In this document: piece by piece, positions 1 through 12,879 of the stretch
Numbering within the stretch: position 1 is the stretch's first letter
Layout: every line of letters begins with the position of its first letter
NCBI GenBank assembly: GCA_021442155.1
Contig: CM038215.1
Location: 212,406,982 to 212,470,981 of the forward strand
Reading direction: 5' to 3'
Source of the DNA: Cymbidium sinense
Lineage: Eukaryota > Streptophyta > Magnoliopsida > Asparagales > Orchidaceae
Length of the DNA stretch: 64,000 nt
Translations under genes and position numbers: made by a program
The notes under the pieces: model-generated
What the model was told of the DNA's origin: nothing
What the model saw: the letters and a program-made list of their open reading frames with translations, nothing else
The model's database searches: none

Positions 1-2350
1 TGGCAGACAATTGCAAGAGAAGCTCAGAAGGCAAATCTTATTTCATGGAGACTTCAAGACTTTAGAGATTGGTGTCTTAAAGACACAGCCATCGTGATTC
101 AATACAAGAGATCGCTCTATACGCAAAGATGAGTCGAAGATGCCGCCATGCACTCTGATACCAAAGCAATTATGTTTCTGACCGAAGTGGGACAATTCCC
201 TGTATCATGATTATCAGTACTGACGATAGAATGATTGCAATTGTGAGGAGAGATATAAGAGAATGAATATATAAGCCTAAAATCAAACCGAAAATCAAAC
301 CAGAAGCCTATGCCGCCAAAGAAGATACGCCAAAATATGGAAGAGCACATGGAGAGCCTCGTGCACAAACTTATTAGTCATCACATATTCTATCTTCAAA
401 AATCTCAATGGATACATGACAAGTATTCAATCTCCTACTGCAGAATAAAAGAGATCAATCGACGCCCCATCTAACTCAAAATCGCTCACAAATGAAGATG
501 CATCACGCAAGAAAGTCATTGAGTTCTTCATTTATTGTTACGATTTTATATCGCTGATATAATCGCTTTATTTATAGTATCATCTTTATTAAATTAATTA
601 GAGTTTTATTTGAATATCACAAGAAGTGAGAATTGTGATAAAAAACATTTTCAAATAAACGAATCAATTTAAAATTCAATGTAATTTTAAGAAATTAAAT
701 AACTCAAATATCAAAGAAGCCGATACGATCGCCAATATATGACCAATGTAATTTTAAGAATAGATTTAAATATTATGCTACTATATTATGAAAGATAAAA
801 TCAATATTCTAAAGAATAAATATTATAGCTAAAGCAGCCGCTAAAAAGACGAAGTGCTCAAGTTTCACGTTAAAGAGGGAGATATATCGAAAGGAGACCA
901 TGTTTTTCCTGATTTACCAAATTTACCGAGAAAGATATTTCACACGCGCAAAAATAAAAGTAACATAGAATGACATCATTATAAGAGTCAAGAATCGCCT
1001 ACAAGAATTATTAAAAAAAGGATTTACAAAAGACATCTCCTCAGACATTCGGAAAAAAAAATGAAAAGTTTCGCTACATTATTAGCTAACAAACTCACAA
1101 TAAAAAAGAATGATCTTGATTTGAAGCTATTAAAGATCGATTTAAGATCGTATCCTGAGAATCAAAGAAAAAAATATACCAAATACGCATTCAAGATAAG
1201 CGACGCAAAGATACAAGTTTGGTGATGCTTCAACTTCATTTATGAATTCAACTTTTAGATTCATCAGATACATGATGATAATTTAATTCTAGAGATACCA
1301 TGAAATATCTTCACATTATTTTGCAAGCTAAATGAAAGCAAAAAATGTGAATTTTAATAAATAACATCATATTCTCCACATGACAGAATGAGATTTCAGC
1401 GATCGTAATAAAGTCGTAATAATGACGACCCGCACCAACCATCGTTGTAAGCTCAGTGAATATTACAGAGATTCAAAGATTTTCAGATCGCCTATTCAAT
1501 TAACCTCGTGCAAATTGAATGCCGATCAGTGAAAAGGCATTTCAAAATTGAAGAATTATTTAACGACACAAAGATTAACTATTCCACGCGACGTGATTTC
1601 AAGATGCATCATTACAGATGGTGTACTTAGAAAGAGCATGCTCGCCACCGAAAATTGAAAAGAATTATCCAACGATATCTAAGCAAAGATTTTTATTCAT
1701 ATCATTCATATGAGTAGTGCGTGTTTTCATCTATCATCAAAGCAAATATATCTTTACCGCAAGCTAAATTTAATGAGAATGTCATTACATTATTTGATAT
1801 TCAATAATCAAAATAAATCCTGCGCCTAAGTTAAAAAAATATCTGAATGTCATTGATTAAAAGATTTGTAATTAAAATTTTCAATTTTAGCGCTATCAAA
1901 AATCAATGGCTTACACGAACGACAGTTTACTTCCTCAAGACGACTTTAAAAAATTTTAAATTTGGTCGCCATAAGAAGATTTGAAATCTTTAGAGATTGT
2001 CAAGTCAATGGTTTCATTCCGATATCGAGAGGAAAGATATCTACATTAAGCCATCATTCTTCATCTCATCAGCAAGAAGAAATGTATCAAAATCTAAGTT
2101 TTTTGATACGCGAAGTAGAATTTGTAAAAATCATGTCTTATTGCTAACATCGTTCTCCTTTGCCAATACCCGATATCGATTTGATCCAGATGCTTATGAT
2201 ATTATTGATAGTCGACAAGCATTACCTTTATACAATATGCGCAGTGATATAGATGAAATGAGATCGCCACAGCCGACGACACGACACATCTGAATCAATA
2301 TATTCGAAGTTTTAGTCAATATTAAGACCATCATTGATCTGTAATTAAAA
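1..2350 (+). pseudogene. Ty3/gypsy retrotransposon remnant, plus-strand copy (gag, RT, RNase H)
   Basis: Decayed gag-pol region, probably of a family close to the minus-strand element next door; full of stops and frameshifts. Positions 1-110 read like gag (WQTIAREAQ, then LISWRLQDFRDW) and match the gag of the opposite copy near 5,700 at the DNA level on the other strand. RT is seen at 1,080-1,260: NKLTIKKND, then KIDLRS, then an IP.T...RY.F stretch. The LGHV-like connection, YYR.F motif and ELKNYLTT-like stretch follow at about 1,310-1,600. RNase H pieces at 1,620-1,780 include DAS, KNYPT and YHQSKYIF (normally DH.SLKYIF). Protease is not recognisable, and gag is too close to RT for an intact element, so an internal deletion is likely. 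What follows 1,800 is presumably integrase-related but I could not confirm a motif. The left end is cut by the window. Confidence 0.6.
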
Positions 2351-2359
2351 AACTGAAGA

Positions 2360-5300
2360 TTTGCTTTCAGATGATTCAAGAGTTTTGAGTTTATTGCCAT
2401 TTACATAGAGAAGGAATGCAGACAAGAAGTACCATTTAATCGGATCTTTCGCTCATCTACAACATCCGAAAAATGATTCTTCTTTCACCGCCTCCACCCA
2501 ACAAAATGGCGATTTCCTTCCATACAATGCTTCATGGAGTCATACCAATACTTGCTTGAAAGCTATTATCAGAAAACTCAATCAAAGGCAAATGAATTTT
2601 TCAAATTTCCTAATCAAGGATATAAAGTCTAAATCTTCTTAATTGTTTCTTTTCTCGACCATCAATTGGATTAAATGGATCGAAAGTTTCATCTAAAGCT
2701 TTTGAATGTTTCACAGCTGTAAATCCATCCCATCAATACTATAAATTTTGCACACCATGTAACTTCACAATTTCATCAACATACTTTCGCTTTTCAACAA
2801 CATCATATTGTTGATGTATAAAGTGTGCAGATTTAGTCAACCTATTAATATAATAACCCAAATAAGATCAATCCTCTTCTCTCAATCTGTAAGCCAACCA
2901 CAAAATTCATAGAATATCATCCCATTTCACTCGTATCGCAAAGCGTAAAAGTCCACTTGTAATATTCACTTAACCATCCGACATGATCGACACTTATTAT
3001 ACAACTACACTTTCATTCTCCATCAAAAATATTTTCTTAAGATTTTGATACATTTTACTACCGCTGAATTGAATCAGAATGATATGCTTCATGTAAGATG
3101 TTTTCTCAAATCTCCAACATCCAATACAAACTCTATCATGATACTTTAAGAATCCCTCTTCATCGATTTCAAAATCTTCAGAGCCCACTTTACCAAATTT
3201 AAAATTTTTTGAAAGTCATCATCTTGAGTTAAAATATCTCGTATTGTCTTTCAAATTGATCAGATACATTTGATTTAACAATAAAAGCATGATCATGTAG
3301 ATTTAATAATTGAAATTTTCAATTTTTCTAAATCTTTAATCAACTCCTCCTATCGAGATCAACCAATAAGCACTATATTTTTCTACTTAAAGCATCAACA
3401 ACTACATTTGCCTTCCCTGATATCAATATCCAAATCATAATCCTTAATGAGTTTCCAACCATCTCCTTTGTTTTAAATTTAGCTCCTTCAAGTAAAGATA
3501 TATTTCATGATCGTGAAAACTTCACACCTTACTCCATATATAATGCCTCCAAATTTTAATCCAAATACCACCGCACTGGGTCGGATAATTCTTTTCATGA
3601 TTTTCAATTGCTCAAGATAAGCAATCACTCTTTTCATTAAGATAAACATCTCTTAATGATGCACTATAAATTTGAAATCCTTCTATCCCCTCGATACAAT
3701 ATTAATAGCCATTAAATAATTCTTCAATTTTGAAAGTTTTCACATTGATCCGACCATTCAAACTCGAAGTTGCTCTAGATATGGCATGACAATCGTGGAA
3801 AACCCTTCAATGAATCTCCGTAATATCCTCGCCAACCCTAAGAAACTTCGACTTTTGTGATAGTGCACTCATTTTCACTGACTCATCTACCAAACCCCTT
3901 CACTACTAATCATATGCCCAAGAATATGATTATTTAACCAAAATTCACACTTTGAATTTTGTATAATTCATTTCCTTTCAGAGCTGCAAAATAATGTGAA
4001 GATGTTTTCATGAGTCGCTTCATCTCGAATAAATTAATATCATCTATGAATACAATCACAAATGAATCTAAAAGGGTTTAAAGATTTTATTCATGATCCA
4101 TAAATACAAATGAGCATTTGTTAAGCCAAAAGGCATCACAAACTCATAAGCTATACCTTGAATGCGATTTGGTATCTTCTTCTTTCGATTCTCAACCGAT
4201 GATAACCGATCTTAAATCAATCTCAAAAATACTAAAAGTTTCTTCTGATCAAAAAGATCATCAATTTTGGTGCGGGATATTTATTCTTCAATGTGAGTTT
4301 GTTAAGCTCTCTATAATCTATGCATACTTTAAACTCCCATTTTCTTCTTCACAAATAATACAGAGCTCCCAAGATGTGGCCCGATAAATCTCTTCTCTAA
4401 CAATTCTTGTATAATTCTTCAACTCTTGTAATTTTGATCGCCATTCTATATGACTTTTTGATTTTGCACTCAATTAAATCAATAGAGAAATCTATCTCTC
4501 TAACCGAGGTAAACTCGTAAATCATCCGTAAAATACTGCACTTTATTACTAAGATATCCTCTATCTCTTTACCTCTTTAAGAACATCAATAACTGAGCAA
4601 GAAAACCTTCATACAAGATCTTTGAACTTTTAAGCAAGACACCATCATAGCTAATACCTTATGCCCCACAAATTTGAATTCTTCTTTTCTGAATATTGAA
4701 TTTGACTATCTTTTACAACAATCATAAGAAGATAATATTTAATAGCCAATCCATTCCTAAAATTACATCAAATTCATATATCAGATATTAAATCAGATCC
4801 AAGCTTCTTTCACAGATATTTGTGTTCACACTACAAACATTTCTAAAGATTCATAGACATTGACATTCAACAAAGTACTATACATTTTATAACTTGTAAT
4901 CCCAAAATTCTCACACATTCCTCAAATATAAAATGTGATGCTCCAAAGATAAATAGAGCTCTAACTAATTTACTTTCAATAAAGATGATACCTATAAATG
5001 AATAAACATATAAAGCAATTATATTCAAAGACAATATAAAATCGTAATAACAATTAATTTTAAATAAAGACATACCAGAATGACATCAAACGAAGTCTTT
5101 GCTTCTCATGAGTGCATAAACTCGGTTTGTATTCGCAGCTCGAAGTTCCATGAAACCGATGCATCTACCACCCTTGTCTACCAACAATCCTTCTGAGGTC
5201 AATACTTGTCCCAAGATTCATCAAGATTTCACCCAAGATAGCAAGATTTTGCCATAGACTGGCCGATGGCACCAAATAATGTTCAGGCTCGAGAGGCACT

Positions 5301-6221
5301 CTCCTTATGTGCTCTTCCACATTTTGACATAAGATCGCTATCAGCATAGTATGACTTATACTTCTTCCATTTGATTTTTAGTTTGAACATTCTCGCCTGA
5401 TTTTGGCCTATCATCATTCCTCCTTCAATAATATCTCATCCTCTCGAGCTTAAATCCAATTATGTCCTTCTAGCCTTCCACCAAGACAACATACTATCAA
5501 TACCTAGGAATCAAGGGTCGCCTAACTACATCCTTCACCCAGAAACTTATGATATTTTTCTTTACATTTGGTATCAATTGGTGCATACCTTGAAAGCATT
5601 ATAAACTCAACTTCATACATATATAATGATCTCCTGTATCAACTGATGAACTCGTGATTTGTCTCTACCGAGAGGTACAAACCAATCTCTAAAGGTCTTC
5701 ACAAAGTCCTCCCATGAAATAAGATTGCAAGGCCTTCCTTCAAACTTCTTTAGAATTGTCCTCGCCATCATCTCTCAGCTTCGCCCTCAAAAGCAAAAGA
5801 AGCCAAAACAACTCTTCTTTCTAGAGGGCATGACATACTTTCTAAAATTTTCTATTCGATCAACCGCTTGGATTCAGTCTTTCTCCCCTCGAGAAAAGAG
5901 GCCTCATATCCTAATTTCGTATTTGTCAATAGAATCACCACTTCCACTAGCTTGTATGCATTTCTTATCATTCGAGTCATTGCTTCCATCATTAGTAAAT
6001 GCATCTAACGAATACGGTTGCACCATCGTGCTCAACGATTTCAGGCTCTATATTTTCACCCATAACATCTTCCTGAATTGATTCCATAGGCCTGAGAAAC
6101 ATAATTAATTATTATAACCGCTAATCAATCAATATAATCATATGCAAATCTCTTCATAAAATTTATCCTCTTCCTAATGGCTCTTGATTATGATCATACT
6201 TATGCCCTAAATATAAAATCA
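2360..6221 (-). pseudogene. Ty3/gypsy retrotransposon gag-pol remnant, minus-strand copy
   Basis: Internal region of a Ty3/gypsy element read right to left and broken by many stops. Gag is at about 5,450-5,830 (FEGEAERWW, then a WEDFVKTFRDW-like stretch in shifted frames). RT lies at 3,870-4,390: EIDLRS, then YEFVMPFGLTNA, then FVIVFIDD, then FLGHMI. RNase H and tether are at 3,400-3,640. The integrase zinc-binding domain is at 2,997-3,188 (FEIDEEGFLKYHDRVCI, then GSKMYQNLK); several of its metal-binding residues are lost. The integrase core follows at 2,490-2,860 with NRLTKSAHFI and GMTP..ALYG motifs. The order gag-RT-RNase H-integrase is that of Ty3/gypsy; initiator-Met priming and the integrase motifs fit a chromovirus of the Tekay/Del type, but I cannot place it firmly. 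No 3' LTR is seen before it runs into the oppositely oriented copy near 2,350. Confidence 0.75.
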
Positions 6222-6232
6222 GCTCGATACCA
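6222..6232 (-). other. Primer binding site (tRNA-iMet type), degenerate
   Basis: The minus strand reads TGGTATCGAGC, close to the TGGTATCAGAGC primer binding site used by many plant LTR retrotransposons that prime from initiator tRNA-Met. It lies between the LTR on its right and the gag region on its left, which fixes the element's orientation as minus. Confidence 0.6.
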
Positions 6233-7857
6233 CTCTTATCACGACCTGACCCAGAAGCTTGGAATACCAAGACGGAATGACGGCCTAATGGATAAAAGAA
6301 AACTTACATAACACTTCCAATCTTAAATAAAATCTCCAATCATACAAGATTACTACAATCCACAAATGATTTAACAATTTGTCACACATATATATAAGAA
6401 CAAAGTTCATGATATATAATTTAAATATAATTCAACATAACTACATAATTACCTATCTCTCAAGTTTCTCTACGATAAACATAACCTCCCTTATATCACC
6501 CATTTACAGATTACTTTAAAAAAATTAAACAACTAACAATCAATAAAATTCAAATGTCAATTATACTTACACTATAAGAACAAGAAGGTAAAACTAGATA
6601 TATATCAATTTTATATTACATATAAAAGAAATTACAAACAATCAAATATATGTAGTATACATAAACATTTCTGAACTTTACTTTTACATTTAACATCCAT
6701 TTTAGAGTCACTAAACCTTTACCAATACTCATCCAAAGGACAAGTAATATTACCATTTGCCATTATCCCTTTTTCGCACGAGTATATCAGATCCCCAAAC
6801 AAGACTATAAGGTGAACTCCACTTTCAACATACACATTCATAGCATACAATTATACAACCATTCATATTAATTCATAATTAACAGTAAATTAGTTAACTT
6901 TATAAAATGACGAAGTGACAATATGATCTAATATTCAGATTATTATCCAATAAATAAATAGATCACAATTTACAAGAAATAGACAAATAATCACAACTTA
7001 CAATATAGAAAAAAATCATAATCATATAAATATGCATTTTATCACAAGAAATTAAAGACATTTTTACCATAAATGTAAGAACATAGTTACTCACGTTAAT
7101 TTGCAGTTTTCTCTTTAATAAGCATTTCATTTATAGGTTTTAATTTAAGAATTTACTTATTCTCATAAATCTTTCAACATATTTATTCAACATATTTATG
7201 ATTTACATACATAACCTTTAATATAATTAAAATATATTATATATTGAAATACTTATGTAGGCATTGTATAGTAAAATAGTCATTTGAATTTTTGCACTTC
7301 TTTTTGAAATTGAAACCTATATAATATAAATACATTTCCTTTTATAATATAAAAATGCATTTCCTTTATTATATAAAAAAACCAAAAGAAAATAAACTTA
7401 CCTCTGGTTCAAGCCCCTACTCGCTCTGCCTCATCACACGCAAGACGCCTCCTCCCTCTCCATACATCTGAGCCAATGGAACCTCACTGCCTAGAACGAC
7501 CGTCTCCTCCTTCCTCATCGACACGATTTTTCCTCTCTCTGTGTCGTCAGACGAAGGTTCAGCACACACATGTAGAGGTCCTCTAGACCCTTCTCCTTTT
7601 TTCCCTTTCTCTGTTTCCTCCTTCATGATTTTGGGTTCGGTTTCAAACTAAATCGATTCCCCGACTTTCCAATCCATGGTCAACCACATGGGTGGTTGGA
7701 TTTTTCATTTTATTTTGTTTTCTCTTTGTTTTTTTTTTCTTTTGACTTTCTATTACATACGAAGTGCGGCTGCAGAATAGTAAAGCACAAGTAATGAGAT
7801 TATTTCAGAAATTTCGCACATGAAAGACAGATAGAGGAGAGATGGACCAGAGAGAGG

Positions 7858-7898
<41 letters not shown>

Positions 7899-8812
7899 AC
7901 CGAGGAGAGGGGCGGCTGCTCGGGTCGTGTGAGAGGGAGAAGGGAAATGTCGACTGAGTGAGGATCAGGGTTAGGTGAGGAGGTTACTTATAGGATTTAT
8001 TCTTTTTTCTTTTATAAATTAGGCATAATTTAGATTTTTGTGCTGACATTATTACATATGCATTATATATGTCGATTTTAGGTTACTCTGATGTCTCAAC
8101 GAACGACATTTATTATCAAGGCTATTTAGTTTAAGTCGGCGTCAAATCAGGGTAAATTTCAGTTCAAATTTGTGTCGTCAGCTTCGTATATTCATAAACT
8201 CGTCCAATTGCAGAAGCCTCATTTAGTAGGTTTTGCTTTACACTAACAAATAATCAATTTCGCAAGGAGGTCGTTAATCGCCGTGATTTTACCTCGATAA
8301 ACTTTCTTGATCTACCATCAAATTATGCAAAATGCATATTCTCGATCGATTACATTCAATGCGATGGTAGAGTCCGTTTGTCGATCAGAGGTCGTTTCGA
8401 CCGATTTTCAGTGTCGTTGAGTATATTTCAGCTCCGATTTGCATGTTGTTGTATTTGATTGCTCAATATTCAAGCATACTCGTCCGAATTGAGTGAAAAT
8501 AATTTCATTTAATAGATTTTGACATTTTGACGCTAACGGCGCAATCAATTTCACGAATGGAGATCGTTTGGGCAAGATCACGCTTCGACCTTGATATTTG
8601 TACTTTCAAACCCCCTTCGTTGATTGCCTCGGTCAATGTATGTTTCGATCAATTTTGACATTCTGAACGCGATGACGGAGTCTGTTCGTCGATTGAAGGT
8701 CATTTCAACTGATTTTCATTGCCGTCGAGTGCATTTTAGCTCCGATTGTTGAGTATTGTCAATTCACCTGGTGAGCTCGACTTGACTTATGGTGCATGCA
8801 TGGAGGTCAACA
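6233..8812 (-). mobile_element. 5' LTR of the minus-strand Ty3/gypsy element (about 2.6 kb)
   Basis: Read on the minus strand the LTR starts at 8,812 with TGTTGACCTCCATGC and ends just before the primer binding site. A TATA-like TTTATAAAAG lies near 8,010, followed by a CT-rich leader (a (GA)n tract on the plus strand at 7,861-7,895). A near-ideal splice donor, CCAGAG|GTAAGT, lies at 7,402/7,401. The 7,900-8,812 part (U3) is clearly related to 23,440-24,069, which ends in the same GGAGGTCAACA edge. The left boundary rests only on the primer binding site, and the terminal CA is not preserved. Confidence 0.6.
7861..7895. repeat. (GA)n microsatellite
   Basis: An uninterrupted run of about 17 GA units inside the LTR leader, embedded in a wider purine-rich stretch from 7,845 to 7,960. 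Confidence 0.95.
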
Positions 8813-11800
8813 AAAATTTCATCGTATTGTACTTTAATCAATACAAGGAGAGAAAAGAAATTATCTTACTTGAATTTGTTGTTGTGAAACTTGCCTCCAA
8901 GACTTTCTCTTTCTCCTTCTATCCCTTTCTCTTCTCTTCTTCTTTCTCACTCTCTCTCTATCTCTTTCTCTCTTTCTCTCTTTCTTTCCCTCTTTCTTTT
9001 CTTTTTCTTGGGCAACCCGTAACCACCACCCCCCTTCCAATTCCATATTCCTATTCCTGTGAAAGGGAACAGAGCACTAGTTCTCTGAATCAACACTACA
9101 GTAAATCCTCCTTTTTTTACTACTGTTACAACTTTAGTGTTGTGTTTCCAAACTTCAAATTATAACTTAGCCTAGTAGCTTGAAGTATCAAGGTGGGATC
9201 AAATTGTCCAATGATGTTTGTCCAATATAAATTTGAAGTTAAACATATCTTCCAAACAAATTTAATAATTTGAAACCAACTTTTTTCTTTTCAAATGGCT
9301 TCCAATATCACAAAAGAGCCCTTAAACCAACAAGTTTTTCATTCAACATAAAGACTTTCACAAACATCTTCCAATATAATAAATATTTAAGGGGATTTAT
9401 ATCCATATTACATAATTCATATGTTTTCACATATTTAACATCAAGAGTTTAATATTTACATACACAACACTTAAATCTTTATTATTACATCAAAGATACT
9501 AAAATAACTAACTTTTTAAAGTAAAATGAACTTTTTTATATATAGGAATATGTTTATATATATATATATACATATATATAAAGAAATGTGTGGTATGCAT
9601 GTAAATTTTTCAGTATTTAAAGGGAAAGAATCTAAACTATCAAATATATAAATACCTAACATTAATTACTTCTCATTGATTATAAACAAAACCACCTTTT
9701 CATCCACTAGATGAAGTTGAATGCTTATTCACCTAAAACAATAGTTCATTAATAAGCTAACTCTATTGTGTTGACAAGAGATGTATCAGACAATGATAAA
9801 TTAGGTTTATATATAGAAAATACTTCTGAGATTGATGTATTAAGTATAAACTGAATGATCAAGTATAAAATGATAAGTTTAGTATATGCTCAGTTTATTA
9901 AAGTTGAATATTATTATTTTATTACTATTTTTAACTCTAACCAGAAATCAATATTTATGTTTATAATTGTTATTGAAATAAAAAAGGCCAAATTTTATGA
10001 TTTCTTTACAGGTTAAATATGATAACTAGCACATATTATTTCAGTTTCCGTTTAAGTTACTTGGTTTAAAATTGTGATGTACTCATTGAGTTATATATTT
10101 ATAACTCCCCAAATCCCCACACCACTAGTTCATAAATGTTCTTTAAATCAATGATGTAAATGAATAAAAAAAAAAGATTTTGTTTACATCAATAGAGAAA
10201 AAGCTAATATTAGGTGCTTATATCATTTTGGATATTGTATATAATTGAATGCCTTCATCATAAAAAAAAAAATTTAGTTTAATATATTTTTTGTGATATT
10301 GAAAGTCATATGAAAAGAAAAAAAAATGTTAGTTTCAAATAGTTATAATTAGTTAAAAGACATATTAAGCTTCAAACATTCATTTGATAGTCTATTCTAA
10401 TCTTGATACTCCAAACTCCTAGGTTGAGTCATAACATAAAGATTGGATACATTTAGCACCTAAATCATCAATCTTTGTGTATTTTTTGTATTTATTCCAC
10501 TTGTTTTATAAATTGTGTGGATAATTCTTGCATTGCATGATCCAATGATGCCACTTTAAAGTCTTTTGTAGGGAGTTATTTGCTCGATAGTTGAATTGAA
10601 GTACAAATTAGCTAATTTTGCATAGAAAATGTCAAATTGTTTATATTTTATCAAAAGTAGATGAATTGAAATACAACAAAGCTGAATGAAGCCAATTTTC
10701 AATCTATTTTATGCCTAGTTCTATTTGTCTGTGACTACTCCTAGACGTCACCCTTAGCGTTGCCTCACAGCCACTGACTCTTCACTGCTCGCACTAGCAC
10801 TGGTGGCTACATCAGAACAGATGTAAATTCAATGGCTTTGTCAATGTTCCACCGGATCTGGAAATCCATTTTATTTTGCCAAATCAAAGTAGTGCCTTTT
10901 GTTTTTGTTGGCCCAATCAGATCTAAAATTCGCGTGCTGTTAGTAATCATGTAGGATGAAAGATTTTGTTTGAAGACGTCATGTTGAGTAGTGATAGTTT
11001 AGCACGAAATAAATATTGGCAATAGGATTTAAGCATGTCTTCAAGCAACAAGGTGATGATGTCAAACTGTAACGAGCTAAATATGTGGATGAAAGCATGG
11101 GCACAAAAAGATTACGAGCTAATGTGTTCTTCTTCAAGAAAATCAGCTTGAATTTGGTTAAATCAACATTGAACTAAACCTGGCTCATTCAGGCTTATTT
11201 TGGACAGTTCGTTTGCTCTAGGAACCAAATATAGAACATTTTTAAAATAATTGCAAGGCCTGATCTAAGGGTACCAAGAGAAGGACCAAACTTCCTAAAT
11301 AAATACATAAACCATCTAAGAATTTCTATTCCATGTCAGATTAATGTCATTAACTTCAGAATTTGTACCAAGCTACCCTAATACAATACCTACAAGTCCC
11401 ATTACATGCCATACTAATAGTGCTAACATCAACAAGTCTATTCAGACCATGAATCATTCCTGCAATTTTCCAACCTATATTTAGAACATTTCTACAAGAT
11501 TTTAACAAATATATAAATAACTCAGATAAAAATAAAAGTACTATGGACAGCATCTTCATGCTGAGTTAAAACAAATCTACAAGAATTAGACACATAGAAG
11601 AGACTTGAAATAGTTAAAAAAAAAAAAAAGTTTAACAATGTCATACTTGATACTAGGAGTACAGCTAATCATTGATGATAGGAAGATATGGAAGAATATT
11701 TTGAAAAGATTAAACTAAAGAAGTCTCATGATTGTCATGGATGCAAGAATGCTGTCCATGTCACAATCTATTTTGCAAACATTGTACAAAAGTGTTTCAA

Positions 11801-11979
11801 TCTGTTGCAATCAATATAAAGAAAATCAAGAATGAAAAATTATGAGAAACAAATGAACAAAGCTACAAACTTAAAGTTAATTAATTTAGAAGTGTTAACT
11901 TTGAAGCGTGCCACATAATCTGGTATCAAGAATAGCAGATTTTAAAAAAAAAATTATCAGGATAGAACAAAATACATAC
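8813..11979. other. AT-rich intron DNA, no recognised feature
   Basis: Would be the proximal part of intron 2 of the PTI1-like gene. It holds a pyrimidine-rich low-complexity stretch (8,900-9,015), a short (TA)n at 9,556-9,580 and a slightly GC-richer unidentified piece at 10,730-10,960. I looked for the next kinase exon (the LSLDEL and GEGSYG regions) and saw none on the minus strand. Confidence 0.5.
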
Positions 11980-12082
11980 CATTACTACAATCCATATAGT
12001 GCATTGGACTCTTCAAGTCTTCAGTGAAACGAGGGTCATCAGACTCATCCAACTTACATAAACAACAAACCCAATGCGACAT
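11980..12082 (-). CDS. PTI1-like receptor-like cytoplasmic kinase, first coding exon (partial gene)
   Basis: Minus-strand coding exon of 34 codons plus one base. It starts at the ATG at 12,082 and ends at a good splice donor (AATG|GTATGT, exon end 11,980). The peptide begins MSHWVCCLCKLDESDDPR and contains EDLKSPMHY; the Trp-x-Cys-Cys-x-Cys start, acidic middle and LKSP motif match my recollection of the N-termini of PTI1-like tyrosine/serine-threonine kinases, whose first coding exon is similarly short. In that family the kinase domain follows in later exons, the Cys cluster is a likely S-acylation site for membrane attachment, and the proteins act downstream of AGC kinase OXI1 in stress and immune signalling. 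The kinase domain is not in this window; it should lie left of position 1 unless the gene has been broken by insertions. The assignment rests on a short segment, so a different Cys-rich start is possible. Confidence 0.6.
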
Positions 12083-12125
12083 CTTGAACTTCTATTCCAC
12101 AACAGCTCTATTAGCGCATATATGT
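12083..12125 (-). other. 5' UTR part of exon 2, with splice acceptor and minimal uORF
   Basis: The minus strand shows a long pyrimidine tract ending TTTTTCTAG, then 43 nt of leader before the ATG. The leader contains a two-codon upstream reading frame (ATG CGC TAA, 12,119-12,111). The acceptor shows that at least one exon lies upstream, so the start codon is not in the first exon. The clean acceptor, ATG, open frame and donor in 146 nt of otherwise noncoding DNA are the main evidence for a real gene. Confidence 0.65.
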
Positions 12126-12459
12126 CTAGAAAAACAAGAAAACAAAGAAAATGTGAAATATCTTTCTGATGGCTGAAATCAATCAGAAGTAAAGAATTCG
12201 TCAAGCAAAGACATACTCCACCGTAAGACTCGTTGGCAAAAGAATACAACAAAGAATACATATTTTTAACTAGTCTGAAGCATCATTAGAATAGTATTAA
12301 TAAAAGCCTTAACCAATGAATATTTAAAATAATTATAATCATTTAATTGTTTTTACTTATTGCCTTTTAAAATTGCATAATAATTTATCAATTTATCATT
12401 CTAAATTAAATCCAAAGTTTGAAATGGCTGAAAAATAACATTAATTAAGGGTGTCAATA

Positions 12460-12860
12460 ACAATTTGGCCTGAACTCAACATAAAAAAAATCAGCTAAAG
12501 TTGACCCACTGACTATTTAAGATAGGTTCAAGTCAAAAGGGTTGACTTGATTACTATACAGGTCATGTTTGCGTAGACTTGAATAACCTAAAATCAACTC
12601 AAATATGGCCAAAATATTATTTGAGCTTAGGTTTGGCAGGTTTGAGTCAAGTTAAACATGTCATATTCAAATTATTTGGGTGTGTCATGCTGATTCAAAA
12701 GATTGGATGATTCATATAATAAATGGGATAGTCAAATCGAATCCAAATTGAGTCAAGTATGAGTCAAATATGTTGATCAATATAATAAATGGGTTGGGTT
12801 GAGCCAAGTAAATTAAGATTGGGTCAACTTAATTTAAATCTGAACTTGTTCGACAGCCAA
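12460..12860. repeat. Low-complexity GTCAA/GGGTT-rich block
   Basis: Irregular repetition of short words such as GGGTTGACTTGA, GAGTCAAGT and GGGTTGGGTTGAG. It resembles in style the TTGACC-rich part of the U LTRs (42.1-43.0 kb), but I could not align the two convincingly. Confidence 0.4.
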
Positions 12861-12879
12861 AATTGGTAATCCTAACGTT

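Noticed and set aside
153..163. CTCTGATACCA, the inverse of a tRNA-iMet primer binding site
   Set aside because: It lies within DNA that reads as gag of a plus-strand element, with no LTR edge beside it. Taken as chance.
7417..7626. 69-codon minus-strand frame ending near the LTR splice donor
   Set aside because: Purine-rich LTR leader; the peptide matches nothing known and its stop lies before the donor.
8861..9046. Arg/Lys/Glu-rich reading frame on the minus strand
   Set aside because: Translation of a pyrimidine-rich low-complexity stretch; no domain or splice context.
12013..12261. 82-codon minus-strand frame covering the PTI1-like exon
   Set aside because: It is a shadow in another frame that runs through the splice acceptor; the real frame starts at 12,082.
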